Assembly (NCBI RefSeq): GCF_001426925.1
Contig: NZ_LMFR01000007.1
Coordinates: forward strand, 1 to 47,257
Direction of reading: 5' to 3'
DNA length: 47,257 nt
From: Microbacterium sp. Root53
Lineage (GTDB): Bacteria > Actinomycetota > Actinomycetes > Actinomycetales > Microbacteriaceae
Part shown: positions 9,082 through 17,018 of the stretch, one piece after another
Layout of the letters: each line of letters starts with the position of its first letter
How positions within the stretch are numbered: the first letter of the stretch is position 1
Notes under the pieces: generated by a model
Database searches by the model: none
What the model was told of the DNA's origin: nothing
Seen by the model: only the letters and a program-made list of their open reading frames with translations
Program-made: the position numbers and the translations under genes

Positions 9082-9749
9082 CCCGGCGGCTCCCCCGCCG
9101 CGGGCGGCTCGGCGCCGGGGAGCAAGGGCTCCGGCGACGAGGGCGGCGCGCCGACGGGCAGCGTCGGCGGTGCCTCGGGGGCCGCGGGCTCGTCACCCGG
9201 CTCCGGATGGGCGTCGGCAGAGCCCGGACCGGGGTCCGCGAACACGAGCTCGACCGTGACGTGCGCCGGCTTCTCCTGCGCCACGATCCGCCGCGCGAGC
9301 GCCAGGTGCGGGGCCGCCTCTCGCGGCAGGACGACCCGCGCGTGGAACAGCCGGGGCGCACCGGACTCGTCGGCCGCGGCCTCGTCTACGCGGACGCCCG
9401 AGACGCCGAGCGCCCACTCGAGCGCCTCCCGCAGCCCCTCCGCGGTCCCGCGCCGTCGCGACAGGCGCGGCGCCGCGGCGATCACCTGCCGGAGGCGCCC
9501 GACGCCCGTGTCGAACTCGCCCGAGGCGTCGTCGATCCAGCGCGCGAGGTCGACCCAGTGCGCCAGGAACGGCACGAACCGGTCGGGTGCGCGCTGCGGG
9601 TCGAAGTGCGACGGCAGGTCGGCGAGCACGTCCTCGACGGGCGCGTGCAGCTCGGCCATCACGTCGACGAGGGCCGCGATCGGCGTGCCCGGCACGATCG
9701 TGCGCCGGTGGACCTCGGGAAGGAGCCGCCCGATCCTCTCAGCCCGCAT
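9078..9749 (-). CDS. CIS baseplate wedge protein, Afp12/phage tail protein I-like
   Basis: 223 residues. The N-terminal ~170 residues resemble the phage tail protein I / Afp12 family: a start near RLLPEVHRRT, then ADLPSHFDPQRAPDRFVPFLAHWVD, RLRQVIAAAPRLSRRRGTAEGLREALEWALGV, and an Ig-like end. The last ~45 residues are Pro/Gly/Ala-rich and probably disordered. In related systems this protein bridges wedge subunits at the baseplate rim and can carry fibres. The gene overlaps the J-type wedge gene by 11 nt and the small membrane gene by 4 nt. No fibre gene follows, which is unusual for an Afp-like order. Confidence 0.8.
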   Translation of the reverse strand: MRAERIGRLLPEVHRRTIVPGTPIAALVDVMAELHAPVEDVLADLPSHFDPQRAPDRFVPFLAHWVDLARWIDDASGEFDTGVGRLRQVIAAAPRLSRRRGTAEGLREALEWALGVSGVRVDEAAADESGAPRLFHARVVLPREAAPHLALARRIVAQEKPAHVTVELVFADPGPGSADAHPEPGDEPAAPEAPPTLPVGAPPSSPEPLLPGAEPPAAGEPPG

Positions 9750-12294
9750 CGCCGTACCCCACGTCGATCTCGTGCGCGCCGGGGGCGAAAAGCCAGTTCG
9801 GCGGCAGGGCGACCTCGTCGGACAGCTCTGCCGGCGCGGCCGGTCGCCAGGTGCGGCCGTCGGAGCTTCGGAACAGGCCTGCGGGGCCGCCCGTCAGCAC
9901 GAGCGGCGGCACCGCGTCCCCTGCGGCCACGCTGCGCAGCGCCTGGAACGCGCCGGTCTCGCGGAGCGGCAGGCCGCAGTCGCGCGTCGGGGTTCTCCAG
10001 ACGCCGTTCGCCTGCCGCGGGTTCGCGACCGTCACGCCGGCGCGCTCGGTGGCGGCCAGGACGGTGTCGCCGATGAACGCGACGTCCCGGCAGCTGCCGC
10101 CCGTCCAGTTCGCCCCCACGGGGCCCCAGCCCTGCGCGTCGAGCTCGGTGCCGTGCAGCTCGACGCGGAACACGCCTGCGCCCTCCTCGTCGCCGGTCGC
10201 GTACGCGCCGGCCACGAGCACGCGCCGGTTGGAGAGCTCCAGCGTGCGCAGCACGCGGATGTCCTGCCCCGTCAGACCGGTCTGCGTGAACGTCCCCGGA
10301 CGCCCCTCGTCGAACGACAGGTACACGCCCTTGAGCTCCTGCGCGGCCGCCGCGACCCGCAGCTCGCCGGAGGGATCGACGACGGTCGTCACCGCGTAGA
10401 AGCCCAGGCCCGCGTCCTCCCCGACGACGAGCAGGCGGTCGCCCACCGCGCCCTCGCGCAGCGGCTGCCGGAACAGGCCGGCGTCCGTGGCGAGGAACGT
10501 ATGCGGCGCGCCGTCGATCAGCGCGAGCGCGACGTCCTCCACATGGAACTCGAACTGGGCGATCCGGCTCCAGGTCTCGCCGTAGTCGGCCGAGGCGTGG
10601 ACCACGCTGGACTCGGTGTCCCCGACCCGCGTGCAGGCCACGACCCACCCGGGTGCCTCGCGCAGCACGCCGATCCGCTCGACGACCTCTCCCTCGATGC
10701 GCGCCACCGCGACCCAGCCGCGCGCGTCGTCCACCGTGCGGAACACGCGCGCGCCGCCGCCCGCGTACCAGGTGCGCGGATGATTCGGATCGCGCACGGT
10801 CGCCGACACGGCGTCGGGCACCTCGTCGACGACCAGCCGGACGTCGGACACGTAGCGCACGCCCCGCTCGCCCTGCAGCGCGTCGTAGACCCGCGCGACC
10901 CGCAGGTGCTCGCCGAAGGGCCATCCGCCCGCACCGTCGAGCGGCACGGGCGAGAGCATCCGGTCGAGCCGGTCGCGGAGCCGGCGCTCGACCGCGACGC
11001 GGTCCTCGGCGCGGTGCACCACCACGGAGGCCCGCACCCGGATGGGCATGAGACCCGCCCATCGCACGCGCACGCGCGTGCCGATCGGCTGACGGGCGTG
11101 CAGCGCCTCCTCCAGCCGCTCCAGCACCTGCGCGCTCATCCGCGCCTCCAGCACGTCGGGGGCGAAGGAGCCGCCCTCGAGGCCCGGCACCACGTACACC
11201 TGGACCTCGCCGGGCGGGGCGCCCGTCCACGCCTCGGCGCGCGTCACGGCGCGAGCGCGCGACACGCCGCCGTGCGCGGCCACGGCGAACTGCTCGTAGT
11301 CGCGCCCCGTCACGACGCGGTCCAGCGTGTGCAGCGACTGGGGTCCGCGGATCATCGCGTTCTCGAGCGTCTCGCGGTCCCGTCCGCCGGTGGCGCCTCT
11401 GGGGTTGGTGACCGACACCCCCGGCATCGCGTCCTTGAGGACGGTCAGAGTGCCGGCGGCGACGTTGCCGTTCGCGCCCCCGCCGCGGCGGTACCAGGCG
11501 ACGATGCGGCGGCCAGCGGCGGGCACCGCCGCCAGGGCCACGGGCTGCGCGGCGAGGCCGCCGCCGGGATCGGCGTGCGCCGCGGGCGCGAACGCGATCA
11601 CGCCCTCGGCGCGGTCGACCACGTAGAGGTGGCGCTCGTCGTCCGGTCCCGGGGGCGCGCCGAAGTGCTCGGTCTCGGTCCAGATCCGATAGGTGACGCC
11701 GCCGGATTCGCGGGCCGGCTCCCGGTTGCCGAGCTCGTCCGGCTCGGCCTCGACCCCCACGACCAGGTCGAGCACGTCGCCGGTCGCGAGCGAGATCGGC
11801 GGGCGCGCCACCCGTGCGGACTGCCCAGGGCGGCCGTTCCCCACGCCGAGCGGCTCGGCCTCGACGATCTCGCCGGCGTGCGCGCGCACCATGGCCGTCC
11901 GCGACCCGGCCGCGATGCGCGCGTCCTCGGCGGTCGCGAAGACCGGCGAGTCCGCGCCGGAGCGCGCGGTCGTCACGCGGCTGCCGCGCGGGATCACCAC
12001 GTCCGTCGCCGCGGCGGCCGCGAGTGAGAACTCCAGGTCCACGCTCGCCGCGGCCGGCGGCATGACCTTGACGCCGATGAGGTCGAGGAACTGCACGAAG
12101 GCCTTCTCCGGGAGGCGGTTGACGCGATAGATCAGCGTGTCGGTGAGGTAGGCGAACACCTCGAGCAGGGTGACGCCGGGATCGCCGGGCGACAGATCCG
12201 TCCACTCGGGGCTGCGCGCCTCGATCAGCGCCTTGGCGTCGGCGAGGAGCCGGGCGAAGTCCCGGTCGTCCAGGTTCGGAATGGGAAGAGCCAT
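9739..12294 (-). CDS. CIS baseplate J-type wedge protein (Afp11-like) with C-terminal Asp-box propeller-like region
   Basis: 851 residues from the ATG at 12294. The N-terminal ~510 residues fit baseplate J/Afp11: ARSPEWTDLSPGDPGVTLLE and AYLTDTLIYRVNRLPEKAF, then PRGSRVTT, RETLENAMIRGPQSLHTLDR and VTGRDYEQFA. From about residue 515 the character changes to repeated beta-strand patterns with Asp-box motifs: SADYGETW at 568-575, a variant SSDGRTW at 810-816, and weaker versions (TVDDARGW, SFDEG). These are hallmarks of BNR/sialidase-type beta-propellers. The extension is continuous in frame with no internal stop. It begins 1 nt after the gp25-like stop. The propeller could bind a receptor, glycan or docking partner; that role is inference. 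Confidence 0.85.
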   Translation of the reverse strand: MALPIPNLDDRDFARLLADAKALIEARSPEWTDLSPGDPGVTLLEVFAYLTDTLIYRVNRLPEKAFVQFLDLIGVKVMPPAAASVDLEFSLAAAAATDVVIPRGSRVTTARSGADSPVFATAEDARIAAGSRTAMVRAHAGEIVEAEPLGVGNGRPGQSARVARPPISLATGDVLDLVVGVEAEPDELGNREPARESGGVTYRIWTETEHFGAPPGPDDERHLYVVDRAEGVIAFAPAAHADPGGGLAAQPVALAAVPAAGRRIVAWYRRGGGANGNVAAGTLTVLKDAMPGVSVTNPRGATGGRDRETLENAMIRGPQSLHTLDRVVTGRDYEQFAVAAHGGVSRARAVTRAEAWTGAPPGEVQVYVVPGLEGGSFAPDVLEARMSAQVLERLEEALHARQPIGTRVRVRWAGLMPIRVRASVVVHRAEDRVAVERRLRDRLDRMLSPVPLDGAGGWPFGEHLRVARVYDALQGERGVRYVSDVRLVVDEVPDAVSATVRDPNHPRTWYAGGGARVFRTVDDARGWVAVARIEGEVVERIGVLREAPGWVVACTRVGDTESSVVHASADYGETWSRIAQFEFHVEDVALALIDGAPHTFLATDAGLFRQPLREGAVGDRLLVVGEDAGLGFYAVTTVVDPSGELRVAAAAQELKGVYLSFDEGRPGTFTQTGLTGQDIRVLRTLELSNRRVLVAGAYATGDEEGAGVFRVELHGTELDAQGWGPVGANWTGGSCRDVAFIGDTVLAATERAGVTVANPRQANGVWRTPTRDCGLPLRETGAFQALRSVAAGDAVPPLVLTGGPAGLFRSSDGRTWRPAAPAELSDEVALPPNWLFAPGAHEIDVGYGDAG

Positions 12295-12295
12295 G

Positions 12296-12742
12296 TCACT
12301 CAGCCCCCTGCAGCGGGATCGAGGCGACCAGCCGGCCGGCCGGGCCGCCGAGCCTCGGGCGGTAGTCGAGCACGACCTCCAGGCGGTCGGGTGCGTCCGG
12401 CGCCGGGCCGGCGTCGAGACCGAGCACGACGACGCGGGGCTCGAAGCGCTCGACCGCGCGCCGCACGTAGTGGATCGCCAGGCCCGCCGTGGTGTCGTCG
12501 TTCGGCCAGAACACAAGCCGCGCCAGCTCGCACCCGTAGTCCGGGCGCATGACGCGCTCGCCGGGCACGGTGGAGAGCAGCAGGATGAGCGACTGCCGGA
12601 CGGCGTCCGCGCCCCGCACGAGCTCCACCCTGCCGGTGTCGGCGATCGTCAGCCCGCCCGGACCGCGACCGGAGTCGGGATGGGCGAAGCGCCATCCGGT
12701 CGTGACGGGCGGCGTCCGCCTGACGGGGGCCCGGGTGCTCAT
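12296..12742 (-). CDS. CIS baseplate wedge protein, gp25/Afp9-like
   Basis: 148 residues. It shows the gp25-like pattern: TGRVELVRGADAVRQSLILL, then STVPGERVMRPDYGCELARL, with FEPRV and a C-terminal strand-rich part containing LEVVLDYRP. The gp25 fold nucleates sheath assembly on the baseplate in phages, T6SS and CIS. The conserved core EPRV is present at residues 101-104. The ATG overlaps the PAAR stop by 4 nt, and the next gene starts after 1 nt. In Afp-type clusters this gene normally precedes PAAR; here PAAR comes first. Confidence 0.87.
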   Translation of the reverse strand: MSTRAPVRRTPPVTTGWRFAHPDSGRGPGGLTIADTGRVELVRGADAVRQSLILLLSTVPGERVMRPDYGCELARLVFWPNDDTTAGLAIHYVRRAVERFEPRVVVLGLDAGPAPDAPDRLEVVLDYRPRLGGPAGRLVASIPLQGAE

Positions 12743-13083
12743 GGCATCTCCGACACCAGGAGCTGCCCGGGATGCTCGACCCGGTACCGCACCCCACCCT
12801 GCGGGGTGCCGTCGGTCGTGCCCGCGAGATCCGCCCGGATGACCGGCCGCCCCGCGATGGTGACGAACCCGGACCGGCCGGTCTGCACATCGAACGTCGT
12901 GGTGCACGGCTTGATGCCGACGTTCACGTTCGGGCATCCGCCGATCGGCCGCCGCAACGGCTCGTCGCCCGTCACCACGGGCCGGGCCCCGACGAACACG
13001 AAGTCCTCGCCGGCGATCATCGCCACACGGCCGAGCTTGTGGTCGCACCTCACATCGGCATCCGCCGTCACCCAGAACCACAT
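12739..13083 (-). CDS. PAAR-like spike tip protein (Afp10-like)
   Basis: 114 residues, the size of a stand-alone PAAR-like tip that caps the spike trimer. Candidate metal ligands are in RCDHKLG (Cys/His at residues 13 and 15), CPNVNVG and KPCTTTF. The C-terminal half carries short glycine-rich strands such as GFVTIAGRPVIRADL. No toxin extension is fused to it. It starts 12 nt after the spike gene and overlaps the gp25-like gene by 4 nt. The exact metal set cannot be fixed by eye. Confidence 0.82.
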   Translation of the reverse strand: MWFWVTADADVRCDHKLGRVAMIAGEDFVFVGARPVVTGDEPLRRPIGGCPNVNVGIKPCTTTFDVQTGRSGFVTIAGRPVIRADLAGTTDGTPQGGVRYRVEHPGQLLVSEMP

Positions 13084-13095
13084 GTCATCCCCCGC

Positions 13096-14640
13096 TCACG
13101 CCCGCTCCAGCTCGATCCGTCCGGCGCGCAGTCGCAGCAGCCGGCCGGGCGCCTCCAGGACGAGGTCGCCGGCGGCATGGACGACCACGCCCGTGTCGGT
13201 GAGGGCGACGCGGCTGCCTGCGGCGTTCGCGAGCGCGAGCGCGTCCCCGTCCGCGCTCAGGCGCAGCGACTGGCCGGACGGCAGCCGCATCCCGTACGCG
13301 CCGACGGCTCCGCCGACGACGCCGACGCCCGGCTCGCCGCCGTCGCTCGTGCGCAGCCCTCCGAGGACGACGCCCCTGCCCGGGTCGCCCGCCTCGTGCG
13401 CGACGAGCACGCTGTCGCCCACGTCCGGCTGCAGCGCCAGGCCCTTCCCCTCGCCCGCGCCCAGTGCGAGCACCGGCAGCCATTCGGATTCGAGGCCGTC
13501 GAACGCCGGCAGCGTCACCCGCACGCGGCCCCGCGCCTCGGGATCGTCGACGCGCAGCACCTGAGCCGCGGTCAGCGTCATGGCGCCGCGCGGCGGCCGC
13601 CCGCCGGCGGGTCCGAGGGCCCGCAGGTGCGCGGGCGGCTCCGACGTGACCGTGCACGTGTACCCGCCCGACGCGTCGATCACGTGGTCCGCGGCCAGCA
13701 GCACGAAGTCCCCGGTAGCGCCGGGCGTGAGTCCCGCGAGGCGCAGCACGCTGCCCGGGCCGAGCTCTGGATGACCCTCGACGACCGCACGCACGACGCG
13801 CGCCGATGCGCCGTCCTCGGCGGCGAGTCCCCGGGCGAGCGCCTCGAGCTCGTCGGCCCCGGATGCCACGGCGCCGCCCCGCACGGCGTCGCGAGCGTCG
13901 GGGTCGTCGACGCCCGAGTCGGCCGAGCCGTCCGACACCTCCCCCGTGACCGGATCCCACCCCACCACGCGCCAGCCGGAGCGATGCGCGAGCGCGCTGT
14001 CGGTGACCACCGCCTCGATCAGCCCGTCGCCGTACGCAGCGCGCGCCTCGTGCCCGATCCCGGATCCGTCGAACAGGCGCAGGGTGCCGCCCGCGGCGTC
14101 CACCTGCCACCACAGCCCCGCCTCGCGCGTCAGTCGCGTGAGCATCTCCAGCGCGGACCGCCCGTCGCGCAGCAGCCGCGGCAGGCGCGGGCCCTGCGCG
14201 TCGGCGGCGACGGACAGGCCCGCGGGCTCAGCGAGCTCGCGCACGAGCTCGGCGAGGGACACGTCGACGTGCGCGCGCAGCTGCGAGTCGCCGCGCAGCC
14301 GGTGGGCGGCGTCCTGGCAGCGGGCGGTCATCGCCACGGTGCCGTCCGCGCGGAACGCGCGATCCAGCACGACGACGTCGCCGGTGAACAGCGGGACGGC
14401 GTGCCCCTCGACCGCAACGTCGAGGCCGGCACCAGGCGTCAGAGCCGATTCGAGCGCGGCGGGGTCCACCGGGTCCTCGAACACGAGCGCGCACGCGGCC
14501 GGCGCGCTCGCCTCGCGCCGGACGCGCACCGAGGTCAGCCGGGCGACCCGGTCGACGTCGAGCTCCGCGCCGTCCACGCGCACGCGCACGCCCGGGATGA
14601 CCGCCGGGGCGGGCGCGACGAGGTCGATCGTGTCGGTCAT
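13096..14640 (-). CDS. CIS spike protein, VgrG/gp5-gp27-like (Afp8-like)
   Basis: 514 residues. The N-terminal ~330 residues resemble the gp27/phage late control D hub (VPLFTGDVVVLDRAFRADGT, AAHRLRGDSQ, LTREAGLWWQVDAAGGTLRLF). An OB-fold follows with QVLRVDDPEARGRVRVTLPA, SEWLPVL and LQPDVGDSVLVAHEAGDPGR near residues 375-450. A short beta-rich C-terminal needle comes last (LRLSADGDALALANAAG and similar). This trimeric hub links tube and PAAR tip. It has no lysozyme domain and no fused effector. It overlaps the LysM gene by 4 nt. Confidence 0.85.
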   Translation of the reverse strand: MTDTIDLVAPAPAVIPGVRVRVDGAELDVDRVARLTSVRVRREASAPAACALVFEDPVDPAALESALTPGAGLDVAVEGHAVPLFTGDVVVLDRAFRADGTVAMTARCQDAAHRLRGDSQLRAHVDVSLAELVRELAEPAGLSVAADAQGPRLPRLLRDGRSALEMLTRLTREAGLWWQVDAAGGTLRLFDGSGIGHEARAAYGDGLIEAVVTDSALAHRSGWRVVGWDPVTGEVSDGSADSGVDDPDARDAVRGGAVASGADELEALARGLAAEDGASARVVRAVVEGHPELGPGSVLRLAGLTPGATGDFVLLAADHVIDASGGYTCTVTSEPPAHLRALGPAGGRPPRGAMTLTAAQVLRVDDPEARGRVRVTLPAFDGLESEWLPVLALGAGEGKGLALQPDVGDSVLVAHEAGDPGRGVVLGGLRTSDGGEPGVGVVGGAVGAYGMRLPSGQSLRLSADGDALALANAAGSRVALTDTGVVVHAAGDLVLEAPGRLLRLRAGRIELERA

Positions 14641-15449
14641 GGCCGCTCCCCCGTCGAGACCTGCTCCGGCGCGGGCGGGACGATGAGCTCCCTGCCCGGC
14701 TCGGGCCACACCACGTCGTCGAGGCCGTTCACGTCGGCGATCCAGCGCCACAGCGCGGCCCGGCCCCCGAACCAGCGCGCCGCCAGCTCGGCGAGCGTCT
14801 CGCCGCCGCTCGGGGCGCCGTCGTCGCCCGGCCCGGCTCCGATGACCGTGTGGACCGCGGCGGGCGCGGCGGCCGCGACAGCAGCGGCCGCCGCATCGGG
14901 GATGTCCGCGGCGGGAGGCGTCTCGGGAGCCGGCGGATTCGGATCCGGCACGCGCACGAGCCGCAGGCTCATCCACGAGCGTCCCGGCGTGCCGTTGCGG
15001 TCGAACCTCTCGAACCGCTCGGCCACGGCCTCGACGACGGCGAGGACGTTCCAGCTCTTGCCGAGCACCATGCGCACGTGCGGCACGCCGCGCCCGGAGG
15101 GATCGCTGTTCTCCGCGAGCTGCCAGAGCGCGCGGGTGTAGTCCCGCACGTCCGCGCGCACGGCGGCCGGTGGCGGCGCACCGCCGTCCGCCCCGGAGGC
15201 GGCGGGAGCCGGCGGCGCGAGCGGAGGGGGCACCAGGTCGACGTCGAACAGCAGCTGCAGGTCGAGCTCGGTCCGCCCGCCGCCGGTGTGCAGCAGCGGG
15301 GAGTCGCTGAGGGCGGCACCGGACACGACCCCCGAGCCGCCGCGCCGCGGGGCGAGGCCGGCGACGCGCCGCTGCACGACGTGCTCCGGGTTGAGCATGC
15401 ACGTCACGCGTGCGCCGGTCTGCTCGTCGATGAACGCCACGCGCTCCAT
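14637..15449 (-). CDS. LysM-containing tube-baseplate adaptor (Afp7-like)
   Basis: 270 residues from the ATG at 15449 (MERVAFIDEQTGARVTCMLN). The N-terminal part matches the CIS/phage gp53-like adaptor in this position. A Pro/Ala-rich linker lies in the middle. A C-terminal LysM domain is visible from about residue 205 (ETLAELAARWFGGRAALWRW, then NGLDD, PGRELIVPP). In related particles this protein links the first tube ring to the hub; the LysM is used structurally and not necessarily for peptidoglycan binding. The start overlaps the upstream stop as TGATG. The stop overlaps the spike ATG as ATGA. Confidence 0.84.
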   Translation of the reverse strand: MERVAFIDEQTGARVTCMLNPEHVVQRRVAGLAPRRGGSGVVSGAALSDSPLLHTGGGRTELDLQLLFDVDLVPPPLAPPAPAASGADGGAPPPAAVRADVRDYTRALWQLAENSDPSGRGVPHVRMVLGKSWNVLAVVEAVAERFERFDRNGTPGRSWMSLRLVRVPDPNPPAPETPPAADIPDAAAAAVAAAAPAAVHTVIGAGPGDDGAPSGGETLAELAARWFGGRAALWRWIADVNGLDDVVWPEPGRELIVPPAPEQVSTGERP

Positions 15450-16543
15450 CACGTCCTCCGCTGCTCGGCCACGAGCGGGTCGGCGGACGCATCGCCTGCC
15501 CAGCCCCATTGCGCCGCCCACCCGGCGGCGTGGTCGGCGAGGGCGCCGTCCCGCGGCGACCGGTCGGCGGGGCGCGGCGGCAGCTCCGGCCACGGCGCGG
15601 CGCCCACGCCCGCGTATGCCCCGCGCCCGCGCGCCCCGGCCTCGGGGCCGGAGTCAGGCCGGTCCGCCCGCCGCGGGAGCGCGCGGGGCGCGGACGACGC
15701 GCCGGGTGCGGCATCGAGCACCGGGAACGGGTGCCGCTCCGGCGCCGGCGACGGAGACGTCGCCGGCTCCCCCGGGCGCTGCCCGCGCGACCGCGTCTCC
15801 AGCGGCGTCGGCCGGGGGCTCGCGGGCGTCATCCTGTCGTCGCTCGCGCGCTGCGGGGTCTCCGGCCCATCCTGCGGCACGGCGGGAACAGGCGCGGGGC
15901 CGCTGAGGACGCGGTTCGTCGCACCCGGCTCGGGGAACGGCACGGTGCTCGGCTCCCGGCGTACGCGCTGCTCCACGCGGACCCCCGCCGGCCGCGCGGC
16001 CGCCGGCGAGGAGGGGGCGTGCTCGGGTGCCGAGGGCGGGTGTGCCGCGGTCGGCGTCGCCGCGCGGAACGCCACGTGAGGCGCGCCGGAGGGTTCCGCG
16101 GGGGACTCCCCGGCCGCCTCCGCCGTCGCGGGCGCGGGAGCCGCCGGGGCGCCGGGTGCCCTCGGCCGCGCGGGCGGATCGACGTGCGTCACAGCGACCC
16201 TTCCGTGAGCCTCCGTGCGCTCCGTCTCGCCGCGCACGCGGGCGCCGGGGCCGGGGCCGGGGCCGGGGCCGGCAGCGGGTTCCGCCGCCGCCGGATCCCC
16301 GGCCTCGAACGCGAACCACTCGGGATCGCGCGCCGCGACGTACGCGGCGATGTCGGGATCCGCCCCCGCGAGGTGCGGGTCGTCCGGCGGCGCGCCCCGA
16401 GGGGCGGCCGGCCGCGGACCGGCGCCCAGTCGGGCGGGCGGGTCGCGGCGGACGAGCGCGCGCCACACGCCGGCGAGCGCCTGCCGCACCCGCCGCAGCA
16501 CGCCCGCGGCGCCCCGACGCGCGGGGCCGTGCCGGTCAGCCAT
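15449..16543 (-). CDS. proline-rich, largely disordered CIS-operon protein
   Basis: 364 residues; about 250 of them are low-complexity Pro/Ala/Gly/Arg. Two segments look ordered: residues ~60-85 (DPDIAAYVAARDPEWFAFE) and the C-terminal end (GALADHAAGWAAQWGWAGDA). A GPGPGPGPG tract at ~92-100 comes from a hexanucleotide repeat. It overlaps the tube gene by 8 nt and the LysM gene by 1 nt, so it is made with the structural proteins. It sits at the Afp6 position. It could be a tube adaptor, an assembly factor, a length ruler or a cargo-like protein; nothing decides among these. Confidence 0.65.
   Translation of the reverse strand: MADRHGPARRGAAGVLRRVRQALAGVWRALVRRDPPARLGAGPRPAAPRGAPPDDPHLAGADPDIAAYVAARDPEWFAFEAGDPAAAEPAAGPGPGPGPGARVRGETERTEAHGRVAVTHVDPPARPRAPGAPAAPAPATAEAAGESPAEPSGAPHVAFRAATPTAAHPPSAPEHAPSSPAAARPAGVRVEQRVRREPSTVPFPEPGATNRVLSGPAPVPAVPQDGPETPQRASDDRMTPASPRPTPLETRSRGQRPGEPATSPSPAPERHPFPVLDAAPGASSAPRALPRRADRPDSGPEAGARGRGAYAGVGAAPWPELPPRPADRSPRDGALADHAAGWAAQWGWAGDASADPLVAEQRRT
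16245..16272. repeat. GGGGCC hexanucleotide tandem repeat
   Basis: Four complete CCGGGG units plus CCGG inside the proline-rich CIS gene, encoding alternating Gly-Pro. Gains or losses of units would stay in frame, so the tract may vary in length among strains. Confidence 0.85.
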
Positions 16544-17018
16544 CGCGCGAGCCCACCCTCTCGATCGACTCGTACTTCAGCCCGAACTCCTGGATGTAGA
16601 CCTCGCGGGCGGTCGCCCGGAGGTCGGCGCCCAGGAACCGCACGGGCAGGGCCTGGTCCAGGTCCAGCTGCATGACCGGCGTCGTGCCCCGAGAGTCGAG
16701 GAGGATGATCGACACCGGCAGGCGCCGGATCTCCCCCGCGACCGTCGCCATGAACCAGTCCCACAGCTCGGTCGACCGGGTGAGGCCCTGGCGCAGCGTG
16801 ATCTCGCCGTACGTCGTGATGGTCGGGATGTGGTGCACGACCTGCGCCTGCCCCGCCTCCCGGTACTCGACCGTGTCGATGGTCACCTGAGGCCCGGAGC
16901 ACTCGGTGAAGTGCCCGACCGCCATCCCGCTGATCATGAGCTTGAAGTTGTAGGCGCCGAACGGGTCGGTCCACTGGGTCTTCGCGGACGCCGAGGGCGC
17001 CGCCGTCGCATCGCTCAC
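16536..17018 (-). CDS. CIS inner tube protein (Afp1/5-like, gp19 family)
   Basis: 160 residues from a GTG that overlaps the sheath stop (GTGA). The sequence follows the phage tail tube gp19/Afp1 pattern: DPFGAYNFKLMISGMAVGHF, TECSGPQVTIDTVEYREAG, ITLRQGLTRSTELWDWF and a C-terminal REVYIQEFGLKYESI. These proteins stack as hexameric rings forming the inner tube. It is the only tube paralogue in the window, whereas many Afp-like loci have a main tube and an adaptor. A small lumenal size and no fused effector are expected from its length. Confidence 0.92.
   Translation of the reverse strand: MSDATAAPSASAKTQWTDPFGAYNFKLMISGMAVGHFTECSGPQVTIDTVEYREAGQAQVVHHIPTITTYGEITLRQGLTRSTELWDWFMATVAGEIRRLPVSIILLDSRGTTPVMQLDLDQALPVRFLGADLRATAREVYIQEFGLKYESIERVGSRDG

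Noticed and set aside
16245..16272. CRISPR-like or regulatory repeat
   Set aside because: It is a contiguous hexanucleotide tract in a coding region without spacers.
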